38,691 nucleotides of DNA, taken from Pseudobacteroides sp. Its GTDB lineage: Bacteria > Bacillota > Clostridia > Acetivibrionales > DSM-2933. Positions 1-8,262 of this stretch are shown in pieces; the stretch's first letter is position 1; the number at the start of each line of letters is the position of its first letter. The notes under the pieces are model-generated. The model saw nothing but the letters and a program-made list of their open reading frames with translations. It made no database searches and was not told where the DNA came from. The position numbers and the translations under genes are program-made. The stretch is taken from assembly GCF_036567765.1 (NCBI RefSeq), contig NZ_DATCTU010000041.1:1-38691 (forward strand). Direction: 5' to 3'.

Positions 1-464
1 ATATCATAAATGGTGTGAACTTTAACTGCAGCTGTTTTATCTCTATAGTCAGCCCAAGGAAAAAGGGATAAGCAAAGCCTTATAATTGTTGAATCGATTA
101 CTTTAAGAATACCCCAGCTTCCTGGAATTATTCTTATAATATTATACTTTCTAACCTTGGCAAGTGTATCTCCAAATATCATTTTAAACACATTGGTATC
201 TCTATTAATATTTACACGAGATATTTGTGAAGCACTAATGGTTCCTGTATGTTCTTGAAGTTTCTTATCAGCAGTTATTCCGTCTTGAATATCTCTAAGG
301 CTTACTTTCTTTGTCAAGTGTGCATACATCATCGTATTAAGTTGCCGAAGAACAGTAAATTTCTTTGTTCCGTGTTCTGCATTGGTTTCCTCAACGGCTT
401 TTTCCAAAATGTTCTTAGGTAAAAAGCCTGTTAAAGTTTCGAAAACTTTAGTACAATCAACCAT
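1..464 (-). CDS. IS4-family transposase, N-terminal part (cut by window edge)
   Basis: The minus strand is open from an ATG at 464 to the window edge, giving about 154 residues that begin MVDCTKVFETLTGF. The start has an AAGGAG ribosome binding site 9 bases upstream. The N-terminal 75 residues resemble the DUF4372-type leader region of IS4-family transposases, and the fragment reaches a VIDST motif whose Asp is the likely first catalytic residue of the DDE triad. The rest of the catalytic domain lies outside the window, so I cannot say whether the protein is intact. The family assignment comes from reading the translation, not from a search. Confidence 0.8.
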   Translation of the reverse strand, partial: MVDCTKVFETLTGFLPKNILEKAVEETNAEHGTKKFTVLRQLNTMMYAHLTKKVSLRDIQDGITADKKLQEHTGTISASQISRVNINRDTNVFKMIFGDTLAKVRKYNIIRIIPGSWGILKVIDSTIIRLCLSLFPWADYRDKTAAVKVHTIYD

Positions 465-597
465 ATCGGTAGCTCCTTAGTTAATTATTGTGGTTGCTTG
501 TCACGTCAACCCACTTGATATTAACAAAGGAGCTTTCACATTTTTACAGGTAAATATTACAGTTGATTTTTATTAAAGTTTTTTATGCAACACTAAT
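1..597 (-). mobile_element. IS4-family insertion sequence, transposase-proximal end
   Basis: The element covers the partial transposase and about 130 bases upstream of it. Its outer end is placed at about 590-597, because the IS256-type reading frame next to it stops matching its family there (after residues LNEL) and runs into four unrelated codons and a stop. The presumed end reads TTAGTGTTGCATAAAA on the minus strand. The other end and any target duplication are outside the window, so the boundary is an inference. Confidence 0.6.
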
Positions 598-1275
598 GAG
601 TTCATTTAAGACACTTAGCCAATATTTACTACTTTCATTTTGACCAATATTGATGCTTAATACTTCTTTCTTGCCTTCCTCACTAATGCCAAGAATAATA
701 TAAGCAGCTAGATTTTTAACCACATTGTTGTCTCTTACAGAGAAATGTACTGCATCTATAAATATGATTGGGTAAACGCTGGATAATGCTCTTTGCTGCC
801 ATTCTTCAATTTCTGGCAGGAGTTTGTTAGTGATATCGGATACCATGCCTTCACTTACTTCAAAACCGTAGATATCTTCGATTTGCTCAGATATTTGGCG
901 TGTTGTTAATCCCTTAGCATACATCGCTATGATTTTTTGTTCAATTGTAGATATATCTTTCTGACGCTTCTTAACTATTTGCGGCTCAAAAGTACTTTCA
1001 CGATCCTGGGGAACATTGATCTCCATTTGGCCGTATTTACTTCGCAATGATTTAGTTTTTTTGCCATTCCTGGAATTTGTGTTTTCTGTTCGCTCATAAG
1101 GCTCATATCCAAGGTGATGATCCTTTTCAGTCTCTAACATGTTTTGAATAGTGCCACCCAGTAAGTCTTTAAGTGCATCTTGGATATCTTCAGCAGACTG
1201 GATATCATATTCCTGAAGTAATGCTGCAATAATATTCTTTTTGCCTTCACTCATTGAACTCTTTCTCTTTGCCAT
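583..1275 (-). pseudogene. IS256-family (mutator-type) transposase, 3' truncated
   Basis: About 230 residues of an IS256-family transposase are present, against roughly 400 in intact members. The N-terminal region (MAKRKSSMSEGKKN), the helix-turn-helix-like stretch (GLTTRQISEQI) and the first catalytic Asp in IIFIDAVHF are visible. The frame ends abnormally at LNELISVA-stop, so the second Asp and the catalytic Glu are missing. The start at 1275 is chosen over the upstream ATG at 1311 because it has AGGAGG 9 bases upstream and matches the family's usual N-terminus. The break coincides with the end of the IS4-family element, which most likely inserted here. The protein should be inactive. Confidence 0.85.
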
Positions 1276-1347
1276 AAAAAACAGCCTCCTATGATATTTT
1301 GATTTTATCATAAAAAGCTGCTTTTACAGAGTTTTTTTCACAGTCTC
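598..1347 (-). mobile_element. IS256-family insertion sequence remnant
   Basis: The element keeps its transposase-start end. A terminal inverted repeat of IS256 type, GACTGTGAAAAAAACTCTGT on the minus strand, ends at about 1345-1347. The other end is lost or lies beyond the inserted IS4-family element. The remnant sits directly downstream of the toxin/immunity-like pair, a common setting for insertion sequences in accessory regions. Confidence 0.75.
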
Positions 1348-1410
1348 CTAAAGACACATAATAAATATAATTAATAATTCGGTAATATAAGACTGTAGTA
1401 TTGAAGAAAT

Positions 1411-1447
1411 GGTTAAAAGAAAGACGGTCATCATAAACAACCGCCTT
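1411..1447 (-). terminator. Rho-independent terminator after the immunity-like gene
   Basis: On the minus strand GGCGGT and ACCGTC pair across a 10-base loop and are followed by TTTCTTTT. It lies about 42 bases beyond the stop codon of the 123-residue gene and would end the two-gene unit. Confidence 0.65.
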
Positions 1448-1488
1448 TTAAATACCTTTACAGTACATATGCTATTCAGATTTACTAC

Positions 1489-1860
1489 TTAATTAACAAA
1501 TTCAACACTTAGCCTATCAACTTTGATTTGTATATATTTACCATGCAAATCAGCATAATCAAATAAATTTTCATCGTTTATAATTATACCCGCATCAAGA
1601 GTTCCATCTTGTTTTAACAGACCCTTTACATAGTATGACAAGCTATCATTAATGCGTTCAAACCCTTTCTCGTCAAATATTTCCTTTATCTCAACATCAT
1701 CCAGAATAGCAAAACCTATAGACACTTGGTATTGTTTATTTTCTTCAATTTTATGCGGGAAATAACTAACAAAACCAGTTAATTCAATTCCGTTAACTTC
1801 AAGGACTATTTCTCCTTCAATTGTTGAATCTATCTTTTTTAAAGTCGCTGTATATATCAA
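1489..1860 (-). CDS. Hypothetical protein, candidate immunity protein for the upstream toxin-like gene
   Basis: I do not recognise a named family in these 123 residues. The sequence is acidic and looks beta-rich, with no signal peptide, membrane segment or cysteine, so a cytoplasmic protein is expected. It begins with TTG at 1860; the AGGAGG upstream overlaps the stop codon of the preceding 940-residue gene, which indicates translational coupling. A small cytoplasmic protein encoded immediately 3' of a large secreted protein with a toxin-like C-terminus is the standard layout of a polymorphic-toxin immunity gene. That role is an inference from position; it could equally be an unrelated accessory protein. 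Confidence 0.6.
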   Translation of the reverse strand: MIYTATLKKIDSTIEGEIVLEVNGIELTGFVSYFPHKIEENKQYQVSIGFAILDDVEIKEIFDEKGFERINDSLSYYVKGLLKQDGTLDAGIIINDENLFDYADLHGKYIQIKVDRLSVEFVN

Positions 1861-1871
1861 AACTATTCCTC

Positions 1872-4694
1872 CTATGGTACAGGATTAATTATTTGAGAGT
1901 TGCTTCCATTTAGCATTTTCCAGAAATCTTTTCCACTTTCAACGTGGTATGTGGTAATATCTCCAACACTATTTGTACCTACAAACTCAAACTTGGATAC
2001 CCCTTTACTTGTATTACCCATAAATTTCACATATCCAATTCTTGTTTCGCCATTGTATTTATATGTAACCTTTATTCCATTATTTATAACATTTTTTGCA
2101 CCTTGAACATACTCATCAACATTTGAAAATGCCCCCTTAAACTCACCACCATGTTTTGCAAAATGTGCTTCTGCTTTTTCAATACTACCAAATTTGAATG
2201 GAATTTTATACGTTCCCTCATAACTACCCAGATTTTTGGGAGTTTTGGGAATTAAATTACCTATTAAACCAGTAATTAATGCTATTGTTACAGGTTTCAT
2301 AATTAATTCATCATATTCGTTTTCAAGTTGCATTCTTACTCTACCATAATTATAACAAAATTCGTAAAACTTGTTTTCATCCTTCATTAACTCAGTTTCT
2401 AAATCTGTACCTTTAATCATAACCCCTACATACATAACATTATATGCCAAATCACCATCTTTTACCATCTCATTGACTACATATTCTTTTGTTATCCTTA
2501 CAGCATCATCAGGGTCATACTGACTAAATACCTCATTATCAACAAACTCATCTTCACCCGTCCCCTTATATGAACAATCTATGCACTTTCCATCAGAGTT
2601 ATATGTATGATCATTATCATGTTCAACTTTTTCATCTTGGCATATATCACAGACTCCTAATCTTCTCCTACATTCAGATTCCAAGCTAGTTAATTGCCAA
2701 TTTCCAAGTATATAATTATGCTGTGACTTTGGTATATCCTGCACTATAGTGATTTTGCAGTTTACACACTCCCCTGTTTGTACTCCAGTTGTTATGCATG
2801 TAGCATTCTTAGTAATAGTCCATTTATTCACAGAATGTGGAATAGGTGCTCCGATAGAAAATTCACATATTGTACATCTTACCGGCTCTGTACATGTTGC
2901 GGGTACTATATCGTGGGAACCTGCTACACTCCTGTTTTCAGTAGCATTACACCTTGAACATGCTCTCTTTTCTGTTCCGTCAGTTTTACAATTTCCTGTC
3001 GTCACTGTTGACCACGACCCAAAACTATGTCCTAATGCAGTTCCTCCAGGACTAAATCCGCATATTGTACATCTTACCGGCTCTGTACATGTTGCAGGCA
3101 CTATATCGTGGGAACCTGTTACGCTCCTGTTTTCAGTAGAATTACACCTTGAACATGCTCTCTTTTCTGTTCCGTCAGTTTTACAGTTTCCTGTTGTCAC
3201 TGTCGTCCACGACCCAAAGCTATGTCCCAGTGCAGTTCCCCCAGGACTAAACCCACATATTGTACATTTTACCGGCTCTGTGCATGTTGCACCTACAATG
3301 TTGTGAGAACCTAGCACACTGCTGGTTTCAGAAGCACCACACTTTGAACATGTTCTCTTCTCTTTTCCATAAGTTGTGCAATTTCCTGTAGTCACTGTTG
3401 TCCACGACCCAAAGCTATGTCCCAATGCAGTTCCCCCAGGACTAAATCCACATATTGTACATCTTACCGGCTCTGTGCATGTTGCACTTACAATGTTGTG
3501 AGAACCTAATACACTGTTGGTTTCAGAAGTGCCACACCTTGAACATGTCCTCTTTTGCGTTCCATAAGTTTTACAGTCTCCTGTGGTCATTGTTGTCCAC
3601 GACCCAAAGCTATGTCCCAATGCAGTTCCCCCAGGACTAAATCCACATATTGTACATCTTACCGGCTCTGTGCATGTTGCACTTACAATGTTGTGAGAAC
3701 CTAATACACTGCTGGTTTCAGAAGTACCACACCTTGAGCATGTTCTCTTTTGCGTTCCATAAGTTTTACAGTTTCCTGTTGTCACCGTCGTCCACGACCC
3801 AAAACTATGTCCCAATGTACTCCCTCCAGGACTGTACCCGCATATCGTACACCTTACCGGCTCTGTACATGTTGCACCTACAATGTTGTGAGAACCTAAT
3901 ACACTGTTTGTCTCAGAAGTACTACACCTTGAGCATGTCCTCTTTTGCGTTCCATAAGTTTTACAGTTTCCTGCTGTTACTGTTGTCCATGATCCAAAGC
4001 TATGCCCTAACGCACTTCCTCCAGGACTATATCCACATATTGTACACCTTACAGGTTGTGTACATGTTGCACCTACTATATTGTGAGAACCTGTTACACT
4101 TCTGGTCTCAGAAGTACCACATTTTGAACAAGTTCTCTTTTCTGATCCATAAGTTTTACAGTTTCCTGTAGTCACTGTTGTCCACGATCCAAAGCTATGT
4201 CCTAATGCAGTCCCTCCAGGACTGTACCCGCATATTGTGCACCTTACAGGTTGTGTACATGTTGCACTTACTATATTGTGAGAGCCAGATACACTTCTGG
4301 TTTCAGAAGTACCACATCTTGAACAAGTTCTCTTCTGTGATCCATAAGTCTTACAGTTTCCTGTTGTTACCGTTGTCCAGGACCCAAAGCTATGTCCTAA
4401 TGGACTTCCACCAGGACTAAATCCACATTTTGTACATCTTACCGGTTGTGTGCATGTTGCACCTACTATATTGTGAGAACAGGACAGACTATATGCTATA
4501 TTGGGATAAAATAACCAATTCACAGCCCTTTCAATTAAATTCTCTTTTGCCGCATGATATACTTGTGTATGGGCTATATCATGATCCTGCTCGCATGTAT
4601 TAGTTTCTTTTAAAAAAGCGTTAGGTTGAGGTACAATAAACGATGTAATAATTACTACTATTAATAGTATTGAAACAATTTTGTTTGCTTTCAT
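1872..4694 (-). CDS. Secreted cysteine-rich repeat protein with toxin-like C-terminal domain
   Basis: The 940-residue protein starts at ATG 4694 behind a GGGGG ribosome binding site. Residues 1-26 form a signal peptide (MKANK, hydrophobic stretch, PNA). Residues 73-592 are eight consecutive 65-residue repeats, each starting SHNIVxATCTxPVRCTxCG and carrying six cysteines arranged C-x5-C-x2-C and C-x9-C-x2-C plus conserved GHSFGSW. Degenerate copies continue to about residue 710. A short helical and hydrophobic segment (730-815) leads to a C-terminal domain of about 110 residues with an AHFAKHGGEF motif (His844, His848) and a terminal ITTYHVESGKDFW. This reminds me of small RNase-like domains at the ends of polymorphic toxins, but I cannot name a Pfam family with confidence. 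The repeats may bind metal or form disulphides and probably act as a stalk or surface-binding part. A candidate immunity gene follows directly. Confidence 0.75.
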   Translation of the reverse strand: MKANKIVSILLIVVIITSFIVPQPNAFLKETNTCEQDHDIAHTQVYHAAKENLIERAVNWLFYPNIAYSLSCSHNIVGATCTQPVRCTKCGFSPGGSPLGHSFGSWTTVTTGNCKTYGSQKRTCSRCGTSETRSVSGSHNIVSATCTQPVRCTICGYSPGGTALGHSFGSWTTVTTGNCKTYGSEKRTCSKCGTSETRSVTGSHNIVGATCTQPVRCTICGYSPGGSALGHSFGSWTTVTAGNCKTYGTQKRTCSRCSTSETNSVLGSHNIVGATCTEPVRCTICGYSPGGSTLGHSFGSWTTVTTGNCKTYGTQKRTCSRCGTSETSSVLGSHNIVSATCTEPVRCTICGFSPGGTALGHSFGSWTTMTTGDCKTYGTQKRTCSRCGTSETNSVLGSHNIVSATCTEPVRCTICGFSPGGTALGHSFGSWTTVTTGNCTTYGKEKRTCSKCGASETSSVLGSHNIVGATCTEPVKCTICGFSPGGTALGHSFGSWTTVTTGNCKTDGTEKRACSRCNSTENRSVTGSHDIVPATCTEPVRCTICGFSPGGTALGHSFGSWSTVTTGNCKTDGTEKRACSRCNATENRSVAGSHDIVPATCTEPVRCTICEFSIGAPIPHSVNKWTITKNATCITTGVQTGECVNCKITIVQDIPKSQHNYILGNWQLTSLESECRRRLGVCDICQDEKVEHDNDHTYNSDGKCIDCSYKGTGEDEFVDNEVFSQYDPDDAVRITKEYVVNEMVKDGDLAYNVMYVGVMIKGTDLETELMKDENKFYEFCYNYGRVRMQLENEYDELIMKPVTIALITGLIGNLIPKTPKNLGSYEGTYKIPFKFGSIEKAEAHFAKHGGEFKGAFSNVDEYVQGAKNVINNGIKVTYKYNGETRIGYVKFMGNTSKGVSKFEFVGTNSVGDITTYHVESGKDFWKMLNGSNSQIINPVP
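2919..4478 (-). repeat. Eight tandem 195-bp coding repeats
   Basis: Eight in-frame 195-base units encode 65 residues each with no length variation. The shared block containing CCAGGACT and TGTACA recurs at about 3050, 3245, 3440, 3635, 3830, 4025, 4220 and 4415. Neighbouring units are nearly identical at the DNA level, while the units nearest the 3' end of the gene share their own variants (KTDGTEKRACSRCN). This points to stepwise tandem duplication. The copy number is likely to vary by recombination. Confidence 0.95.
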
Positions 4695-4802
4695 TATTAT
4701 AATCCCCCTTTTTTAATTCTAGTTTAATGTCCTAGCTAGGTTATCTTAAGTCACATCCTCCCTTAGATATAATTCTATATAAATCCAATTTGTTGCAGCT
4801 AT

Positions 4803-4831
4803 ATATTATTATTTAATACCATTGATTTCAA
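4803..4831 (-). promoter_or_regulatory. Candidate promoter of the toxin/immunity-like unit
   Basis: The minus strand has TTGAAA (4831-4826), a 17-base spacer and TAATAT (4808-4803), about 108 bases upstream of the start codon. The region is AT-rich, so a chance match is possible. Confidence 0.4.
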
Positions 4832-4862
4832 CGGATTTTGTTGTCCAATTTCAATATGACAT

Positions 4863-4892
4863 AATTGTGCACAATGGAAAAAATTGTGCACA
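4863..4892. promoter_or_regulatory. Pair of TTGTGCACA boxes, candidate operator
   Basis: ATTGTGCACA occurs twice, beginning at 4863 and 4883, exactly 20 bases apart. Each contains the palindrome TGTGCACA, and the first extends to TTGTGCACAA. Two palindromic sites two helical turns apart suggest a dimeric regulator. They lie between the divergently oriented toxin-like gene and the decayed plus-strand gene. Confidence 0.4.
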
Positions 4893-4945
4893 TAAAAATA
4901 CAATTAGCATGTATTATCTAATAAACCTAACAGGAAGCCTTCTTT

Positions 4946-5568
4946 ATGGCATTACTTATTCTAATAGAACCTGTGATGATAGGATCTACTGATTATATAG
5001 ATTATATAGATTGTGATTTAACACCTCCAAAAGATTCCCAATATCTTGTAGCTAACAGTAAATAAATACCAAGAAGAAACAAAAATGATAATGACCGAAA
5101 GCTATATTATAAAGAGCTTGAGAAAGAAGGGTTAATATCAAATACATTCCAAATAATAATGAATTTCGAAAAGTATTAGCAAAAATAAACGATGAATTTA
5201 TGCATGCAAATTTTGAACACTTTTTTCAAAGCAATTTCGAAGCAACCGAGATTAACGAAAAAAAACTATATATAAGTGTTCTTTACACTGATTTAAATTT
5301 TCTAATACATAAATCTTATTTATTCTCATTCATATATTTATTTAGAATTATGGTTATATCCATAGATAAAGCTTTTGCATCAAAGTATGAAAAAGATAGA
5401 ATAACTGATATAGATATTGAAAGTGTTGAAAATATTTGGCTTCCAAAAGTAGATAAAATAGTAAAAGAACAACCAGCACTAACTGATATACTTAAAGATT
5501 TTGGTCTATGGAAACTTTACTTGAATTTATATAGTAGACACTGTATTAAATTAGAACATCTTGCTTAA
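4946..5568 (+). pseudogene. Decayed gene of unknown function
   Basis: A plus-strand coding trace can be followed from ATG 4946 (AGGAAG 8 bases upstream), reading MALLILIEPVMIGSTDYIDY. It meets an in-frame TAA after SQYLVANSK, continues in the same frame through DNDRKLYYKELEKEGLISN, and then shifts frame near 5145 into IPNNNEFRKVLAKINDEF, which joins the intact 122-codon frame at 5200-5568. The joined product would be about 205 residues, mostly soluble and rich in Lys, Asp and Asn. I recognise no family. The last part could be expressed from ATG 5200, but no ribosome binding site precedes that codon, so a pseudogene is the simplest reading. Confidence 0.5.
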
Positions 5569-5606
5569 GTCATAATTGATTTTTATTGAATATAGTAGCA
5601 ATAGTC

Positions 5607-5640
5607 GTAGTTGTAGAGGTTGCGAGCGACTCACAACTAC
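5607..5640. terminator. Hairpin after the decayed gene
   Basis: GTAGTTGT (5607-5614) pairs with ACAACTAC (5633-5640), with a further GAG/CTC pairing inside. Only a short T-rich run (CCTTTTAC) follows on the plus strand, so it is a weak terminator candidate for the plus-strand gene. Confidence 0.4.
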
Positions 5641-5688
5641 CCTTTTACTGCCCTTGTTAGATTTTAGATTGTGACCATAAAAAATACC

Positions 5689-5722
5689 AAAAAGCTGATG
5701 TAATCAATCACACCAGCTTTTT
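5689..5722. terminator. Bidirectional Rho-independent terminator
   Basis: AAAAAGCTG (5689-5697) pairs with CAGCTTTTT (5714-5722), giving a hairpin with a T-run in both directions. On the minus strand it lies about 140 bases beyond the nrdJ stop codon and most likely ends that transcript. Confidence 0.6.
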
Positions 5723-5861
5723 CCATATATCTAGGTTGTTTATTAATTTTAGAATTCGGTATAGCATACAACAATATTATTTTTGGGTCATTATTAGCAT
5801 ACAATTTTATTATCTGGTGTACAACTTTGTTATCGATGCATATTTTCAGTATCAGAAGGTA

Positions 5862-8195
5862 TCATCCGCATTTTGAAAATCCGCAATTCCTGCACACCAT
5901 GCATCCGCCCTCATGCTCTACAGCGAGTCCGCATTCAGGGCAAGCAGCACTTCTTTTCCCCGCACCTTCCCGTGTACTGCCTGAATCAGCACCTGTACAG
6001 GAATGACAAACCGATTCAACCTTAGCCATTGGCCTCGGGATTATATCTTCAGTCGGCACCGCAAGCTCGTTATCGCTTACATCTTTGCCATTCTGTATTT
6101 TTGCTACCTTTTCTATTAGCCTGCCTATTGCATCTGGGCATGAAAGAACCTTTATGCCATTTTGCTTTATTGTGGATGGACACCTGATACCCTTTAACTG
6201 CTCAACGATAGACTTTGCATCTATACCGGAACGCAGTGCAATGGATACAAGTCTTGCAGTTGCTTCAGACTGTGAAGGACAGCCCCCGGCACGCCCTGTG
6301 TTTGTAAACACTTCACATATGCCATGTTCGTCATAGTTAACAGTTATATAAAGGTTTCCACATCCTATTCTTACCTTTTCAGTAAAACCTGTAGCTATTT
6401 CAGGTCTTGGTCTTGGTGCAATATGGGATATACTCACCGCTATACCGCTGTCAGAATTATCTTCAGCATCATTCTTACCTTTATTTACGCTCCCTATATT
6501 AAGAACTTGTGCATCCCTGCTTCCGTCCCTGTATAAAGTAACGCCCTTGCAGCCCGTCCTGTAGGCCATCTCAAAAACTTCCTTAACATCATCCTTGGTA
6601 GCGTCATGCTTTAAATTAACAGTCTTTGAAACAGCATTATCAGTATACTTTTGGAATACTGCCTGCATCTTTACATGCCATTCCGGCAATATATCATGGG
6701 AAGTAACAAACACATTCTGCACTGTTTTAGGTATTTCAGGAAAACCTTTTATAGAACCTTTTTTGGCAATTCTTCTCATTAGATTTTCAGAATAGAAGCC
6801 ATCTATCATGGCAATCTGTTTAAATAGAGGGTTAACCTCCAAAAGTTCATCATTGTCCATTACATTTCTGATGTATGATATTGCAAATAGCGGCTCTATA
6901 CCGCTTGAAACGCCGGCAATAATACTCAAAGTTCCGGTAGGTGCTATTGTTGTTGTGGTAGCATTTCTAAGTCTCATTCCCTTTTCATTATATATACTTT
7001 TATCGAAATAAGGGAAAACACCTTTCTTTTCTGCCAGCTCCATTGATGCCTTTTTTGATTCATCCTGTATGAAGGACATTACCCTTTCAGCCAAGGTACA
7101 AGCTTTTTGTGAGTTGTACGGAATATTGAGCTTGCAAAGAAGATCAGCCCACCCCATAACCCCAAGTCCTATTTTCCTTGTGCCCCTTGTCATTTCATCT
7201 ATTTCAGGCAGCGGATACTTATTTACATCAATAACATTATCCAAAAAATGCACTGCTTTCCTTACAGTTTTTCCAAGCTTTTCAAAATCCACTTCCGCTT
7301 TGGCTCCAGAATTTTTAATCATGTGACTTAGATTAATGGATCCCAGATTGCAGGCTTCGTATGGAAGAAGCGGCTGTTCTCCGCATGGGTTGGTGCTTTC
7401 AATATTACCTAGCTGGGGAGTCACATTATCCTTATTTAATCGATCGATAAACACAATTCCAGGCTCGCCGTTTGTCCACGACATGTCTACCATAAGATCA
7501 AAAACTGCTCTTGCATTTTGTCTTCCAACGGGCAAATTGCTGTGCGGATCAATCAGATCATAGTCTCTGCCTTCCTCAACAGCCTTCATAAATTCTTCAG
7601 TAATAGCAACGCTTATATTAAAATTGGTTATATCTGCATTATCCCTTTTTGACGTTATGAAGTCCAAAATATCAGGATGGTCAACTCTTAATATGCCCAT
7701 GTTGGCCCCTCTTCTGGTTCCTCCCTGTTTAACGGCCTCGGTTGCCGCATTAAACACCTTCATGAAACTCACCGGCCCACTGGCAACCCCACCAGTCGTA
7801 TTAACCGAAGCACCCTTTGGCCTGAGCCTTGAAAAACTAAAACCAGTGCCGCCTCCGCTTTTATGTATGAGTGCAGCATTTTTTATACTTTCAAAAATGC
7901 CTTCCATTGTATCTTCAATAGGTAAAACAAAACAAGCACTTAACTGCCCAAGAGGTCTTCCCGCATTCATCAATGTTGGTGAATTCGGTAGAAACTCAAG
8001 ATTTGCCATCAGTTCATAAAATTCCTGTTCAATACTCTGCAGTTCATCCGGCGAAGCATAGGGCACATCAGCCTGAGCTACAGCCTTTGCTACACGTCTG
8101 AACATTGCATCAGGGTTTTCCATTACCTTGCCATTCTCATCTCTAATGAGATAACGCTTTTCAAGAACTTTGATGGCATTGTCAGTTAAATTCAT
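5862..8195 (-). CDS. nrdJ: Adenosylcobalamin-dependent (class II) ribonucleoside-diphosphate reductase
   Basis: The enzyme reduces ribonucleotides to deoxyribonucleotides for DNA synthesis in the cytoplasm, using adenosylcobalamin to make a thiyl radical without oxygen. At 777 residues it is in the usual range for the Thermotoga/Clostridia type. Cys88 (SACFVLP) and Cys282 (EACNLGS) fit the redox pair, and Cys271 in NPCGE fits the radical cysteine with Asn269 and Glu273; the 11-residue Cys271-Cys282 spacing matches the family. The phosphate-binding APTGT loop is present. A TSCPD-type region (GRAGGCPSQSEATARL, GIRCPS) and a cysteine-rich tail ending NCGFSKCG, which should serve thioredoxin-linked re-reduction or zinc binding, close the protein. 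The ATG has AGGAGG upstream. The gene is monocistronic, with its own promoter and terminator. Confidence 0.97.
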   Translation of the reverse strand: MNLTDNAIKVLEKRYLIRDENGKVMENPDAMFRRVAKAVAQADVPYASPDELQSIEQEFYELMANLEFLPNSPTLMNAGRPLGQLSACFVLPIEDTMEGIFESIKNAALIHKSGGGTGFSFSRLRPKGASVNTTGGVASGPVSFMKVFNAATEAVKQGGTRRGANMGILRVDHPDILDFITSKRDNADITNFNISVAITEEFMKAVEEGRDYDLIDPHSNLPVGRQNARAVFDLMVDMSWTNGEPGIVFIDRLNKDNVTPQLGNIESTNPCGEQPLLPYEACNLGSINLSHMIKNSGAKAEVDFEKLGKTVRKAVHFLDNVIDVNKYPLPEIDEMTRGTRKIGLGVMGWADLLCKLNIPYNSQKACTLAERVMSFIQDESKKASMELAEKKGVFPYFDKSIYNEKGMRLRNATTTTIAPTGTLSIIAGVSSGIEPLFAISYIRNVMDNDELLEVNPLFKQIAMIDGFYSENLMRRIAKKGSIKGFPEIPKTVQNVFVTSHDILPEWHVKMQAVFQKYTDNAVSKTVNLKHDATKDDVKEVFEMAYRTGCKGVTLYRDGSRDAQVLNIGSVNKGKNDAEDNSDSGIAVSISHIAPRPRPEIATGFTEKVRIGCGNLYITVNYDEHGICEVFTNTGRAGGCPSQSEATARLVSIALRSGIDAKSIVEQLKGIRCPSTIKQNGIKVLSCPDAIGRLIEKVAKIQNGKDVSDNELAVPTEDIIPRPMAKVESVCHSCTGADSGSTREGAGKRSAACPECGLAVEHEGGCMVCRNCGFSKCG

Positions 8196-8214
8196 AGTAT
8201 TACCTCCTATTTAA

Positions 8215-8262
8215 TCACAATATTTTGTATAGGGTTTTATCCCTAGCACACTATATTGTATC
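8215..8262 (-). promoter_or_regulatory. Candidate NrdR box pair upstream of nrdJ
   Basis: Two imperfect palindromes resembling the NrdR consensus ACACWATATATWGTGT lie at 8215-8230 (CACAATATTTTGTAT) and around 8247-8262 (ACACTATATTGTAT). Their centres, at 8222.5 and 8254.5, are 32 bases apart, the three-turn spacing typical of NrdR sites. The upstream-most site overlaps the -10 element. The first site is a good match, the second only partial. Confidence 0.5.

Noticed and set aside
2749..4420. Several plus-strand ORFs of 60-185 codons across the repeat protein gene
   Set aside because: They are antisense shadows of the 195-bp repeats and recur with the same period. They lack ribosome binding sites and resemble no protein.
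2919..4478. Regularly spaced repeats considered as a CRISPR array
   Set aside because: The unit is 195 bases, wholly coding and in frame, without distinct spacers.
6085..8019. Plus-strand ORFs of 66-131 codons opposite nrdJ
   Set aside because: They are shadows of a well-conserved minus-strand gene and have no family resemblance or ribosome binding sites.
8196..8250. Cobalamin riboswitch upstream of the B12-dependent reductase
   Set aside because: The promoter leaves only about 50 bases of leader, far too short for a cobalamin riboswitch, and no B12-box-like sequence was seen.
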